A DNA stretch of 64,000 nucleotides from CAZUMH01 sp964621645. GTDB taxonomy: Bacteria > Zhuqueibacterota > QNDG01 > JAGLOF01. The notes beneath the pieces were generated by a model. That model ran no database searches. It saw only the letters and a list, made by a program, of their open reading frames with translations, and had not been told where the DNA came from. The stretch is taken from contig CAZUMH010000005.1 in assembly GCA_964621645.1 (NCBI GenBank), positions 9,414-73,413 of the forward strand. Direction: 5' to 3'. This document shows positions 8,939-18,407 of the stretch, one piece after another (the first letter of the stretch is position 1; each line of letters opens with the position of its first letter). Both the position numbers and the translations under genes were made by a program.

Positions 8939-9805
8939 ATGAAAAAAACAGCTATTCTTTCAGTCTCTCTATGGTTGGCGTTTTCGCTTACAGGACCACT
9001 CCCGGCCCAAACGCAAAATTCTTCTCTCGATTTCATGAAAATTGCCGATAATCTCTACCTGATCAAGGGGGGCCGGGGCGCCAACAGCGGCCTCTTTATC
9101 GGAGATAACGGCGTGCTTGTCATCGACAGCAAGATGGACCAGGCCTCCGCCACGGCCATCTTCAAGAAGATCAGAGAGCTCACCGATCTCCCCCTGCTCT
9201 ATCTGGTCAACACCCACAGCGACGGGGACCATACCAGCGGCAACCGCTATTTCCCCAGATCGATAAAAATCATCGCCCACGCCAACTGCCGCAAAGAGCT
9301 CTTCCTGCCCGTCCGGGACGGTGCTCCCTCAGCCTGGCAGGAATACCCCTTAAGTCACTATCTGCCCTCCATCACCTTTCAGGATAAAATGGAACTCTAT
9401 CTGGGCGGCAGCAAGATGGAACTCTGGTACTTCGGCGTCGGCCACACCACTGGAGACGCGGTGGTCTATTTCCCTCGGGAGAAGATCGCCTTTCTGGGGG
9501 ATTTGATTTTCCTGAACCGGCCCCAGCTCATCCATGCATATAAAGGGGGGAACTCCTTCTCCTATGTAGAAACGCTCGGGAAAATGTTGGAAACACTGCC
9601 GGCCCGGGTCTTCTGCAGCGGTCACGCCGATCCGGTGGGCCGGAAAGATGTGGAAACCTGTCTCGCCGACATGAAAAAACGGCAGGAAAAAATCCGCTCC
9701 TTAATGGCTGCCGGGAAAGATCTCCCCGCCATTCTGGAGCAGTTTCCCCAGGAAGAAGGCAATCTGGTAACGATCATCCACGATGAAATCACCAGGGGAT
9801 ATTGA
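8939..9805 (+). CDS. Exported MBL-fold hydrolase with altered HxHxDH motif
   Basis: This 288-residue protein has a signal peptide (MKKTAILSVSLWLAF, cleavage near AQT) and the MBL fold. The start is the ATG at 8939 because it gives the signal peptide; the frame stays open upstream but only overlaps the S9 gene. The metal motif reads NTHSDGDHTSGN, so the second His of HxHxDH is Asp. The later ligands are present as GVGHTTGD, FLGDLIF and CSGHADP. The overall layout resembles the quinoprotein-relay/subclass-B MBL branch, whose members range from lactamases to thiolesterases; the substrate is unknown. The gap to the S9 gene is only 32 bp, indicating one transcript. Confidence 0.75.
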   Translation: MKKTAILSVSLWLAFSLTGPLPAQTQNSSLDFMKIADNLYLIKGGRGANSGLFIGDNGVLVIDSKMDQASATAIFKKIRELTDLPLLYLVNTHSDGDHTSGNRYFPRSIKIIAHANCRKELFLPVRDGAPSAWQEYPLSHYLPSITFQDKMELYLGGSKMELWYFGVGHTTGDAVVYFPREKIAFLGDLIFLNRPQLIHAYKGGNSFSYVETLGKMLETLPARVFCSGHADPVGRKDVETCLADMKKRQEKIRSLMAAGKDLPAILEQFPQEEGNLVTIIHDEITRGY

Positions 9806-10058
9806 TGAATCACCGTTCCACCTTGGCATGTCATTGATATCGTATGATTATCCCCGGTCCTCACCATCTGATTTCATGTAGTGTCGGCTGCTGTTTCGCT
9901 GTTGCGTATCTCTCCCTGGAACCATGCAATGACCTGGCAGAGGGAGAAAGAATAAGGGAGCGATTCTCAGCAGCTGAGGCCAGGGGACGGAAACCTCATC
10001 CAGGCTTCACGGCTGATGGATATAATTTATCCGCTGTTAATATAATTGGAGTGGCACC

Positions 10059-12455
10059 GTGATAAAAAAATACCTGATGTTCGCTGTTATTATTCTTTCT
10101 TTCGGAACCATCCGGGCCCAGGACACTATCTTTCCGGGAGCGGATGAACGAACCCCATCCCGCGCCGAATACTTCTCCTGGATCAACAACACCAACGAAG
10201 GCGCCACCGAGAAGCAGACCCTGATCAACCTGGAATTTTTCAACTGGCTGCAGCGCCGCTACGGCATGCAGCTGGATATCTACGCCTTCGATGCCGGAGC
10301 CATCGACGGCAAACGTTTTTATGGATCGATCCATTCGGAACGGTTCACCCGGCAGTTTCCCCGCGGCTTCGATCCAATCTACAAGAAAGCAAAAAGCATG
10401 GGAGTCCGGTTGGGAGTATGGGGCGGACCGGACGGGTTCGGCGATACTCCTGAGGAGGAGCGGGCCCGTATCGAACAAATGGTCTCCCTCTGCCTGGATT
10501 ATAATTTTGCACTCTTCAAATTTGACGCTGTCTGCGGCCCATTGCGCCCGGAGAAAGAAGATGCCTTCATCACCATGATGAAGAAATGCCGGCAGTACTG
10601 CCCGGACCTTATCCTGCTCAATCATCGCCTGGGACTGCGCAGAGCCAAACAGTACGCCACCACCTTTCTCTGGCAGGGATGGGAAACCTACATCGATGTC
10701 TTCATGAACAACTGGATGACCGCGCTCCATCACCGTGCCGCCGCCCTTAGCCGCGGCCTGCCTCCGGATCTCGAGCGGCTCACCGAAGATCACGGCGTCT
10801 GCCTCTCTTCCTGTCTCGATTACTGGGAGGATGACCTGGTGCTGCAGGCCTTCAACCGCGGCCTCATCCTGGCGCCCCAGCTCTACGGCAATCCCTGGTT
10901 GCTGCGGGATGACGAGTTTCCCCTGCTTGCCCGCATTTTCACCCTGCACCGTAAATACCGGGACATCCTGGTACAGGGCCTGCTCCTCCCGGAGGAAACC
11001 TGCGGGCCCAACGCCGTGTCCCGCGGGGACGGCTCCACCCGCCTGATTACCCTGCGTAATCTCACTTGGAAGCCGGCGGACTACTCCCTCGATTTGGATG
11101 AGCAGATTGGATTGGAAAATAACGGAAGAATTGAAGTGAGGCGGCTGCATCCGACCGAAGAGATATTGGGACGGTTCGACTACGGTTCCCGCCTTACCAT
11201 GACGGTGGAGCCCTTCCGCTCCTGCCTGCTCATCGTTTCCTCTCGTACCATCGATGAACCGACGGTCCGGGGCGCCCCCTTTCAGGTAACTAGAAACATG
11301 GCAGGGAAACCGGTGGAGCTGAACATCCTGGGCTGGCCGGGCGGCAGCGTCGATATCTCTCTGGCCGACGCCTCTCAATACAGCCGGGTTTTGCTGGACG
11401 GAAAGGAGGATACCATCCTGTCTGGCGGCGGGACCCGGAAGGTCACCTTCCCCGGCCGGCCTCTTACGGAGAAGATCCTCCGCAATGTGGCGGATTTTAA
11501 TGAAGTCCCTCTGGATTCTCTGGATTGGCGTCCCCTCTACGAAGCCACCGTCTTCTCTGCCGACAACAACGCCCTGGAAGTCCGCAGTCTGGAGCGTTCC
11601 GGCTGGAGCAGCATCCCCCAGGTGCGGGCCGCCCAGGAGGCTTTCTTCAGTCAGCCGGTCTTCGTTCAGCGGGGTGTCTGGGACAAAAATCTCTTTGACG
11701 GTTCTCTGGAGACCGGCTTCTGGCCCAGTAAAAAGTATAACCGGCCGGTGGTTATCGAAGGCGGCTGCCTGCGACTCGATCTGGGGAAAATAACCGACCT
11801 GGACAAAATCGTCATTAAAGTGGGCGATACCTTCTCCCTGCATCCCCTGCTGAAAGAGGAAGGCAACCATGTCGAGGTCTCGGACGATCTCATCCATTGG
11901 CGCACCATCACCTATCTCGCCGGACTGGTGATGGAAATACCTCTCTCCCGGCCGGTTCGCTATCTGCGTTTCAAATATTTCCCCTCGCGTATTCTGGAGA
12001 TCGAAGGCTATAAAGACGGCAGAATGGTGGATCGCGGGACATGGCGCGCCTCCAACCTGTTCGCCCATCCGGACCGGCTGCAAGCCGCAAAAATATGGCG
12101 GGCCCAGTTGCAGCTTCAGGAGATTGCCCCCCACAGCTACCTCTGCATCGCCCTGAACGGAGAGCATGGGGAAGAAGGTGCCTATGTGGGAGCGAAAATC
12201 GACGGCATCCTGCGGGGGGCCCCGGACCGGGCCGTTTCCTATCCTTCCAATACCTGGGAGTATCTGGTAGGCGGCAGCGATAAAAACTACACCTATTACA
12301 TCCCGCTGCGGAGTGAAGACATCGGTAAGCTAATCGAGCTTTATGTCATAGGATTCAATGAAGAAAAACTTGATTTCCGGCCGGAAGCCTATATCAACGC
12401 TTATCCGGTTCCCTATAAAAGCATACCGCTGCTTTTAGACCGGAAATCGAAGTAA
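10059..12455 (+). CDS. Clan GH-D-like exported glycosidase with C-terminal carbohydrate-binding-like region
   Basis: This 798-residue protein starts at a GTG supported by GGAG 7 bp upstream and has a signal peptide (cleavage near IRAQD). Residues about 40-330 look like a TIM barrel of the alpha-galactosidase (GH27/GH36, clan GH-D) type. The strand motif FALFKFDAVCG offers Asp156 as candidate nucleophile and FLWQGWETYIDVFMNNW follows later. About 330-420 resembles a beta-sandwich. Residues about 560-690 look like a discoidin/F5-8 type domain (SLETGFWPS, LRLDLGKITDLDKIVIKVG). No exact GH family can be assigned by eye. The gene sits between a lipoprotein MBL and a GH127 homologue, which supports glycan hydrolysis outside the cytoplasm. 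Confidence 0.6.
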   Translation: MIKKYLMFAVIILSFGTIRAQDTIFPGADERTPSRAEYFSWINNTNEGATEKQTLINLEFFNWLQRRYGMQLDIYAFDAGAIDGKRFYGSIHSERFTRQFPRGFDPIYKKAKSMGVRLGVWGGPDGFGDTPEEERARIEQMVSLCLDYNFALFKFDAVCGPLRPEKEDAFITMMKKCRQYCPDLILLNHRLGLRRAKQYATTFLWQGWETYIDVFMNNWMTALHHRAAALSRGLPPDLERLTEDHGVCLSSCLDYWEDDLVLQAFNRGLILAPQLYGNPWLLRDDEFPLLARIFTLHRKYRDILVQGLLLPEETCGPNAVSRGDGSTRLITLRNLTWKPADYSLDLDEQIGLENNGRIEVRRLHPTEEILGRFDYGSRLTMTVEPFRSCLLIVSSRTIDEPTVRGAPFQVTRNMAGKPVELNILGWPGGSVDISLADASQYSRVLLDGKEDTILSGGGTRKVTFPGRPLTEKILRNVADFNEVPLDSLDWRPLYEATVFSADNNALEVRSLERSGWSSIPQVRAAQEAFFSQPVFVQRGVWDKNLFDGSLETGFWPSKKYNRPVVIEGGCLRLDLGKITDLDKIVIKVGDTFSLHPLLKEEGNHVEVSDDLIHWRTITYLAGLVMEIPLSRPVRYLRFKYFPSRILEIEGYKDGRMVDRGTWRASNLFAHPDRLQAAKIWRAQLQLQEIAPHSYLCIALNGEHGEEGAYVGAKIDGILRGAPDRAVSYPSNTWEYLVGGSDKNYTYYIPLRSEDIGKLIELYVIGFNEEKLDFRPEAYINAYPVPYKSIPLLLDRKSK

Positions 12456-12470
12456 CCGAAGGAGGATTAT

Positions 12471-14456
12471 ATGTCACGCACCCTGTCAGGAAAAGGAAGC
12501 CCTCGGATGCTTCCTCTGCTGCTGCTCGGCGCGCTGGTTCTCACAATTTCAGGCTGTGCCCCCAAGACCCCCAGCGGCGATTATTTCATAACTCCCGTTC
12601 CCTTTACCAGCGTCACGGTGAAAGACGGATTCTGGACTCCCCGCATGGAGACCAACCGGCGGGTGACCATCCCCTACGCCTTCAAGATGTGTGAGGAGAC
12701 CGGCCGCATCAATAACTTTGCCGTGGCCGGAGGGATGAAAAAGGGATCCCACACCGGCTACCGCTTCAACGATTCCGACCTTTACAAGGTGATCGAAGGA
12801 GCGGCCTACTCCCTGCATCTCCACCCCGATCCGAAACTGGAAGCTTATGTGGACAGTGTCATCGATCTCATCGCCGCCGCCCAGGAGAAGGACGGCTATC
12901 TGTACACCGCAAAAACCGCCTTCGATCCAGACAATCCCTCGGTTCGGGTAAAGGACCGCTGGGACAATATCCAAAACGATCACGAACTCTACTGCGCGGG
13001 CCATATGTATGAGGCGGCCATTGCCTACTATCACGCCACCGGTTCCCGCAAACTGCTTGATGTGGCCATCAGGAACGCGGATCTCATAGACAGTGTCTTC
13101 GGCCCCCAGGGCCTCCGCTATCCGCCGGGACACCAGGAGATCGAGATCGGCCTGGCCAAACTCTACCGGGAGACCGGTGAGAAGCGCTATCTGAGGCTGG
13201 CCAAGTTCTTTCTGGACCAGCGGGGGGACTCTACCGGCCATATGCTCTATGGTGAATACGCCCAGGATCACAAGCCGGTCACGGAACAGACCGAAGCGGT
13301 CGGACATGCCGTGCGGGCCGCCTATATGTACAGCGGCATGGCGGATATTGCTGCACTCACCGGCAGCAAGGATTATATACAGGCGATAAAAACCATCTGG
13401 AACGATGTTGTCGGCACAAAGCTGTACGTGACCGGCGGCATCGGCGCCACCGGCGGCAATGAAGGATTCGGCGGCCCCTATAATCTTCCCAACAGCACCG
13501 CCTACTGCGAGACCTGCGCCTCCATCGCCAACGCCATGTGGAACCACCGTCTCTTTCTCATGACCGGCGACGCCAAGTACATGGACGTCGTGGAACGAAT
13601 CATCTACAACAGCTTCCTCTCCGGGATCTCCATGAAGGGGGACCGTTTTTTCTATGACAACCCCCTGGCCAGCGAGACCGGTAAGGAAAGATCCCCCTGG
13701 TTCAGCTGTGCCTGCTGTCCCAGCAATGTGGTGCGCTTCCTGCCCTCCCTCCCCGGCTATATCTACGGGTACCGCGGCCGGGACATTTACGTGAATCTCT
13801 TCATCAGCGGTGAAGCCGAGATAATCATAGACGATGTCCCGGTTCGCATCATCCAGCATAGTAACTACCCCTGGAAGGGTGAGATTAAACTTCAGATCAA
13901 ACCCGGGGCTGTCATGCCGCTGACCCTGAACATCCGCCTGCCCGGCTGGGCTATGAATAAACCGGTCCCCAGCTCCCTTTACTCATTCCTCTCATCTGAT
14001 CAATCCGGAATACACCTGCAGGTAAACGGCGAAGACGTCGAGCTTGATCAGGAGAAGGGCTATGCCCGGGTGAAACGGATCTGGCAGGTGGGGGACGAGA
14101 TGGTCCTGCACCTTCCCGTGCCGATACGCCGGATCACGGCTCTGGACAGCGTCGTGGCGGACCGGGGCAAGGTGGCACTGGAGAGGGGCCCCATCGTCTA
14201 CTGCGCCGAGGGTATCGATCAGCCGCAGAAACAGGTCAAGAATATACTGTTACCGGATGAAGCGAATCTTGTCGCCGAATTCGACCCCGATCTGCTGCAT
14301 GGAGTGGAGATCATCAAGGGCGAAGGGCTCGTAGCAAAACAGGCGCAGGATACTATTCTGAATCGGGAACCGGTTGCCATTCAGCTGATCCCCTACTATG
14401 CCTGGGCCCACCGGGGCAAAACCCCCATGACCGTCTGGATCGATCGAGGGAAGTAG
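12471..14456 (+). CDS. GH127 family beta-L-arabinofuranosidase homologue, lipoprotein
   Basis: This 661-residue protein has a lipoprotein signal (LTISGC lipobox) and a full-length GH127 catalytic region beginning with the family's opening PFTSVTVKDGFWTPRMETNR. The zinc and nucleophile set is intact: Glu347 and Cys349 in CETCAS, and Cys415-Cys416 in CACCPSN. In HypBA1-type enzymes these residues bind zinc and provide the cysteine nucleophile that removes beta-L-arabinofuranose linked to arabinose on hydroxyproline. A GAAGGAGG site lies 7 bp before the ATG, only 15 bp after the GH-D-like gene. It is closely related in sequence to the third GH127 homologue near 22 kb, so the two are probably paralogues. 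Confidence 0.9.
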   Translation: MSRTLSGKGSPRMLPLLLLGALVLTISGCAPKTPSGDYFITPVPFTSVTVKDGFWTPRMETNRRVTIPYAFKMCEETGRINNFAVAGGMKKGSHTGYRFNDSDLYKVIEGAAYSLHLHPDPKLEAYVDSVIDLIAAAQEKDGYLYTAKTAFDPDNPSVRVKDRWDNIQNDHELYCAGHMYEAAIAYYHATGSRKLLDVAIRNADLIDSVFGPQGLRYPPGHQEIEIGLAKLYRETGEKRYLRLAKFFLDQRGDSTGHMLYGEYAQDHKPVTEQTEAVGHAVRAAYMYSGMADIAALTGSKDYIQAIKTIWNDVVGTKLYVTGGIGATGGNEGFGGPYNLPNSTAYCETCASIANAMWNHRLFLMTGDAKYMDVVERIIYNSFLSGISMKGDRFFYDNPLASETGKERSPWFSCACCPSNVVRFLPSLPGYIYGYRGRDIYVNLFISGEAEIIIDDVPVRIIQHSNYPWKGEIKLQIKPGAVMPLTLNIRLPGWAMNKPVPSSLYSFLSSDQSGIHLQVNGEDVELDQEKGYARVKRIWQVGDEMVLHLPVPIRRITALDSVVADRGKVALERGPIVYCAEGIDQPQKQVKNILLPDEANLVAEFDPDLLHGVEIIKGEGLVAKQAQDTILNREPVAIQLIPYYAWAHRGKTPMTVWIDRGK

Positions 14457-14566
14457 ACCGTTCTGCCTGTCGGACTTCCGGGGCCGGGTATCATTGCAAC
14501 TGATGGAGCGGATTTTCCCCGGGAATCCGTTTATAATCAATTGGTATATACCAGCGGAGGATGACA

Positions 14567-16963
14567 ATGCGGAGACTTTTCCCGTCGTTAGTGATATGTG
14601 CTCTGTCGTTCAGCGGTAGGGCTGCACCCCAGGCCCCTCCTCTTGATCCAACCACGGTCCTCTGGTATACGCATCCGGCCGACAAATGGGAAAATGCCTT
14701 CCCGGTAGGTAACGGCCGGTTGGGGGCCATGGTCTTCGGCGGCTGGGATGAAGAGCGCATCCAGATCAACGAGGAGACCTGCTGGTCCGGGGGACCCTAC
14801 TCCACCACGGTGAAGGGAGCCCGGAAGCATCTCGCGGAGATCCAGCAGCTTATCTTTACCGGCAAGTATCGCGAAGCCCACAAAGTCTTCGGCCGCGCTC
14901 TCATGGGCTATCCGGTGGAACAGCAGAAGTATCAGTCCCTGGCAAATCTCATCCTTGTATTTCCCGGGAATGCTAAACCTGCGGGATACCATCACCAGCT
15001 TGATCTTAGCAGCGGTATCGTCACTACCCGCTACCAACAAAACGGTATCCACTTTCGCCGGGAAGTGTTTGTCTCTCCGGTGGATCAGGTGATCGTTATC
15101 CGCCTGACCGCCTCAAAACCTGGAGCCGTTTCGTTTCGGGCCGAGCTGCGCGGCTGCCGCAATCAGGCCCATTCCAACTATGCCACCGACTACTTCCGCA
15201 TGGACGGCGATCCCCCTGATCAGCTGGTGCTGACCGGCAAGTCGGCCGACTACCTGGGTGTCAAGGGCCGTCTCCGTTACGAAGCGCGTCTGCGGGCCCT
15301 GCCCGAGGGCGGCTCTGTCCGGGTGGAGGGCCAATATCTCCAGGTCACTGACGCGGACGCCGTCACGCTTGTTATCGCCGCCGCCACCAACTTTGTCGAT
15401 TTCAGAGACGTGAGCGGCGATCCCCACGGCCGCGTCGCCGCTGTCCTCAAACAGTTAGCCGACAAGGATTTTGCCAGCCTGAAATCAGCTCAGATGGAGG
15501 CCCACCAGCGGCTCTTTGGCCGTGTAGCCATGGATCTGGTAAACGGCCCCAACGGCGGTCTGCCTACCGATGAACGGATCAAAAATTATGACGGTACCAA
15601 CGATCCGGATCTGGCAGCTCTCTGCCTCCAGTTCGGACGCTATCTGCTCATCACCTCATCCCGTCCCGGCACCCAGCCGGCGAATCTGCAGGGTATCTGG
15701 AACGAAGACATGAATCCCAGCTGGGACTCAAAATACACAACAAACATCAACACCGAAATGAACTACTGGCCGGCGGAGGTAGCCAATCTGAGCGAATGCG
15801 CCGCGCCTCTTTTCAGGATGATAAAAGAGTTGACCGTTCAGGGGAGCGATGTGGCCCGGGAGCATTATGGGGCCCGCGGCTGGGTCTTCCATCAGAACAC
15901 TGATCTTTGGCGGGTGGCCGCCCCCATGGACGGCCCCGACTGGGGTGCCTTTACCGCCGGCGGCGCCTGGCTCTGCACCCACCTCTGGGAACATTACCGC
16001 TACACCGGCGAGCGGAATTTTCTCAGAGAATATTACCCGGCAATGAAAGGGAGTGTTGAGTTTTTCCTGGATTTTCTCACCGAGCATCCCCGTTTCGGCT
16101 GGCTGGTGACCAATCCCTCCACCTCTCCGGAAAATTTTCCCGGGCGGCCGGGCAACGATCCCTTTTATGACGAAGTCTGCGGCTGGGTCAGTCCCGGCAC
16201 CACCATCTGTGCCGGTTCCGCCATCGACATGCAGATTCTCTATGACCTCTTTTCCTACACTTTGGAAGCGGCCGCCGTTCTGGGAAAGGACGATGACCTG
16301 GTGAAGCGGCTGAGAGAAGCCAAGGACCGGCTGGCGCCCCCGCTGACAGGGAAAGCCGGCGATCTGCAGGAATGGCTGGAGGATTGGCCCCAGAAGGAGA
16401 AAAGCCACCGGCACATTTCGAATCTGTACGGATTGTTCCCCGGCAATCGTATTTCAGTGGAAGAAACGCCGGACCTGGCCCGGGCCGCCGCCATGGTGCT
16501 GGAGCAGCGCGGTCTGCCGGGAAACGGCTGGTCCTCAGCCTGGAAGACAGCTTGCTGGGCCCGTCTTCATGAAGCGGAAAGGGCGGCGGATAATTTCCGC
16601 TACTATATAGGAAACTATGCGACCACCAGCCTCTTTGCCATCTGCTCCCGGGCCCTGCAGGTGGACGGGGCCCTGGGCATGACCGCCGCCATTGCTGAAA
16701 TGCTGATGCAGTCCCACCTGGGATACATCCAGCTGCTGCCGGCCCTGCCCGCCGCCTGGCCCGAGGGCAGGATCAGCGGACTGCGGGCCCGGGGCGGATT
16801 CGAGATCGGGTTTTCCTGGAAAAACGGAGAAATCGACAGCATTACACTTACTTCGCTGCTCGGTAAGCCCTGTACCATTCGTTCGGGTAAACACAAGGTC
16901 ACCTTTAACACCGATGCCGGTGCATCCTACACGCTTGACGGCGCTCTTGCCATAGTGGAGTAA
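14567..16963 (+). CDS. GH95 family alpha-L-fucosidase homologue
   Basis: This 798-residue exported protein matches GH95. An N-terminal beta-super-sandwich opens with LWYTHPADKWENAFPVGNGR, followed by an (alpha/alpha)6 barrel. Asn393 and Asn395 in NINTEMNYWP and Glu522 in NPSTSPEN correspond to the catalytic Asn pair and general acid known from bifidobacterial AfcA. The C-terminus has the family LLPALP and GLRARGGFEIGF segments. GH95 enzymes mostly cleave alpha-1,2-L-fucose by inversion; some act on alpha-L-galactose. The start is the second ATG (14567), which has GGAGG at a normal distance; the upstream ATG at 14561 abuts the Shine-Dalgarno. The signal peptide is short. Confidence 0.9.
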   Translation: MRRLFPSLVICALSFSGRAAPQAPPLDPTTVLWYTHPADKWENAFPVGNGRLGAMVFGGWDEERIQINEETCWSGGPYSTTVKGARKHLAEIQQLIFTGKYREAHKVFGRALMGYPVEQQKYQSLANLILVFPGNAKPAGYHHQLDLSSGIVTTRYQQNGIHFRREVFVSPVDQVIVIRLTASKPGAVSFRAELRGCRNQAHSNYATDYFRMDGDPPDQLVLTGKSADYLGVKGRLRYEARLRALPEGGSVRVEGQYLQVTDADAVTLVIAAATNFVDFRDVSGDPHGRVAAVLKQLADKDFASLKSAQMEAHQRLFGRVAMDLVNGPNGGLPTDERIKNYDGTNDPDLAALCLQFGRYLLITSSRPGTQPANLQGIWNEDMNPSWDSKYTTNINTEMNYWPAEVANLSECAAPLFRMIKELTVQGSDVAREHYGARGWVFHQNTDLWRVAAPMDGPDWGAFTAGGAWLCTHLWEHYRYTGERNFLREYYPAMKGSVEFFLDFLTEHPRFGWLVTNPSTSPENFPGRPGNDPFYDEVCGWVSPGTTICAGSAIDMQILYDLFSYTLEAAAVLGKDDDLVKRLREAKDRLAPPLTGKAGDLQEWLEDWPQKEKSHRHISNLYGLFPGNRISVEETPDLARAAAMVLEQRGLPGNGWSSAWKTACWARLHEAERAADNFRYYIGNYATTSLFAICSRALQVDGALGMTAAIAEMLMQSHLGYIQLLPALPAAWPEGRISGLRARGGFEIGFSWKNGEIDSITLTSLLGKPCTIRSGKHKVTFNTDAGASYTLDGALAIVE

Positions 16964-16995
16964 CTCATTACATCATGTTGAAGAAGGGGAATGTC

Positions 16996-18393
16996 ATGAA
17001 AAAAAATGTAGCACTGCTGCTCCTGATCCCCGCGTTTCTTTATTCGCAGGAATTTCAAACCCACTTCCCTCCGGAAGAATTTCAGGTCCGCCGGGAAAAA
17101 GTGTTTGACGCGATAGGAGACGCCACTGCCGTCATCCAGGGAGCGCCGGACAACGGCGGATTCGTCTACCCGAGACAGAGCAACACCTTTTACTATTTAT
17201 GCGGTGTCGAAAATCCCAATTCCTACCTGGTCCTGGACGGGAAAAACCGCTCCGCCACCCTCTATCTCGCTCCCTACCGCACCAGTCATAAGAACCGAAC
17301 GTACAATCTCAACGAAGTCGAGCTGGTGCAGAAAAGGACGGGGATCCATGAGGTCAAACCGCTTGCTGAACTGAAATCAATTGACGCCCGGGTCATCTAC
17401 ACACCCTTCAGCCCGGCCGAGGGCCAGGGCCAGAGCAGGGGGGAGCTGCTGAACGCAGCCCGCAAGAGCGCCCAAGATTACTGGGACGGCCGCGTTTCCC
17501 GGGAGAACCATTTCATCGCGCTCCTCCGTACCCGCAATCCCCGGACGGAGATCAGGGATCTCTCGCCCATCCTCGATGAACTGCGGACGATCAAGAGTCC
17601 CGGGGAAATCGAGCTGCTTCGCCGGGCGGGCAGGCTGGCCGCTCTGGGCATCACGGAAGCAATGCACTCGACCCGTCCGGGGCTCTATGAGTACAACCTC
17701 GATGCCGCGGCCCGCTACGTCTTCCTGACCAACGGAGCCAGGCTGGAGGGGTACCGCTCCATCACCGCCGCGGGAGTGGAGAATATCAGCGACGGCCATT
17801 ACTATTTCAACTCCAGCCACCTGAAAAAAGGGGATCTGATCCTGATGGATTTCGCCCCCGATTACGGGTATTACGTCAGCGATATCGGTCGCATGTGGCC
17901 GGTGAACGGAAAATTCCAGCCCTGGCAGCGGCAGCTCTGTGAACTCATCCTGACCTATCATAAGGCGGTACTTAAACGGATCCGCCCCGGATTGACGCCC
18001 AAAGAAATTATGGCGGATGCGGCAAAAGAGATGGCCCCCATACTGGCCCGGACAGATTTTCTCAAACCCTGTTACAGAGAAGCCGTGCAAAAACTGGTCG
18101 AGACCGGCGGCGGTGTGTTTTCCCACCTGGTGGGGATGGCCGTGCATGATGTGGGACACTACTATTCCAAACCGCTGGTACCGGGTCTCGTCTTTGCCGT
18201 CGATCCCCAGCTCCGCGTCCCCGAGGAAAACTTGTATATGCGAATCGAAGATACCATACTGGTCACCGAAGACGGTATTGAAAATTTTACCCGGTTTGCG
18301 CCATCCGAACTCGATGATATTGAAAAGGCCGTCGGCTCCGGCGGTATTGTCCAGTCATTACCGCCGGTTCTCCAGCCGCTGGTAAATTTCTGA
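16996..18393 (+). CDS. Exported M24B Xaa-Pro aminopeptidase
   Basis: This 465-residue protein has a signal peptide (MKKNVALLLLIPAFLYSQ). An N-terminal creatinase-like domain is followed by a C-terminal pita-bread domain. Metal ligands are visible as Asp285 (DFAPDYG), Asp296 (SDIGR), His377 (SHLVGMAVHDVG) and Glu418 (RIEDT). The ligand normally found in a TxEPG motif is Asp403 (FAVDPQL), a conservative but unusual change. Family members remove an N-terminal residue preceding proline. The start at 16996 has GGGGA 5 bp upstream and gives the signal peptide; an in-frame ATG lies 21 bp earlier. The stop overlaps the next gene's frame by one base, so translation is probably coupled. Confidence 0.85.
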   Translation: MKKNVALLLLIPAFLYSQEFQTHFPPEEFQVRREKVFDAIGDATAVIQGAPDNGGFVYPRQSNTFYYLCGVENPNSYLVLDGKNRSATLYLAPYRTSHKNRTYNLNEVELVQKRTGIHEVKPLAELKSIDARVIYTPFSPAEGQGQSRGELLNAARKSAQDYWDGRVSRENHFIALLRTRNPRTEIRDLSPILDELRTIKSPGEIELLRRAGRLAALGITEAMHSTRPGLYEYNLDAAARYVFLTNGARLEGYRSITAAGVENISDGHYYFNSSHLKKGDLILMDFAPDYGYYVSDIGRMWPVNGKFQPWQRQLCELILTYHKAVLKRIRPGLTPKEIMADAAKEMAPILARTDFLKPCYREAVQKLVETGGGVFSHLVGMAVHDVGHYYSKPLVPGLVFAVDPQLRVPEENLYMRIEDTILVTEDGIENFTRFAPSELDDIEKAVGSGGIVQSLPPVLQPLVNF

Positions 18394-18407
18394 TGAAAGG
18401 ATCCGCG

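Noticed and set aside
9996..12167. A 723-codon open frame on the minus strand opposite the GH-D-like gene
   Set aside because: It has no family resemblance, a low-complexity composition and no ribosome binding site; it is a by-product of GC-rich codon use in the real gene on the plus strand.
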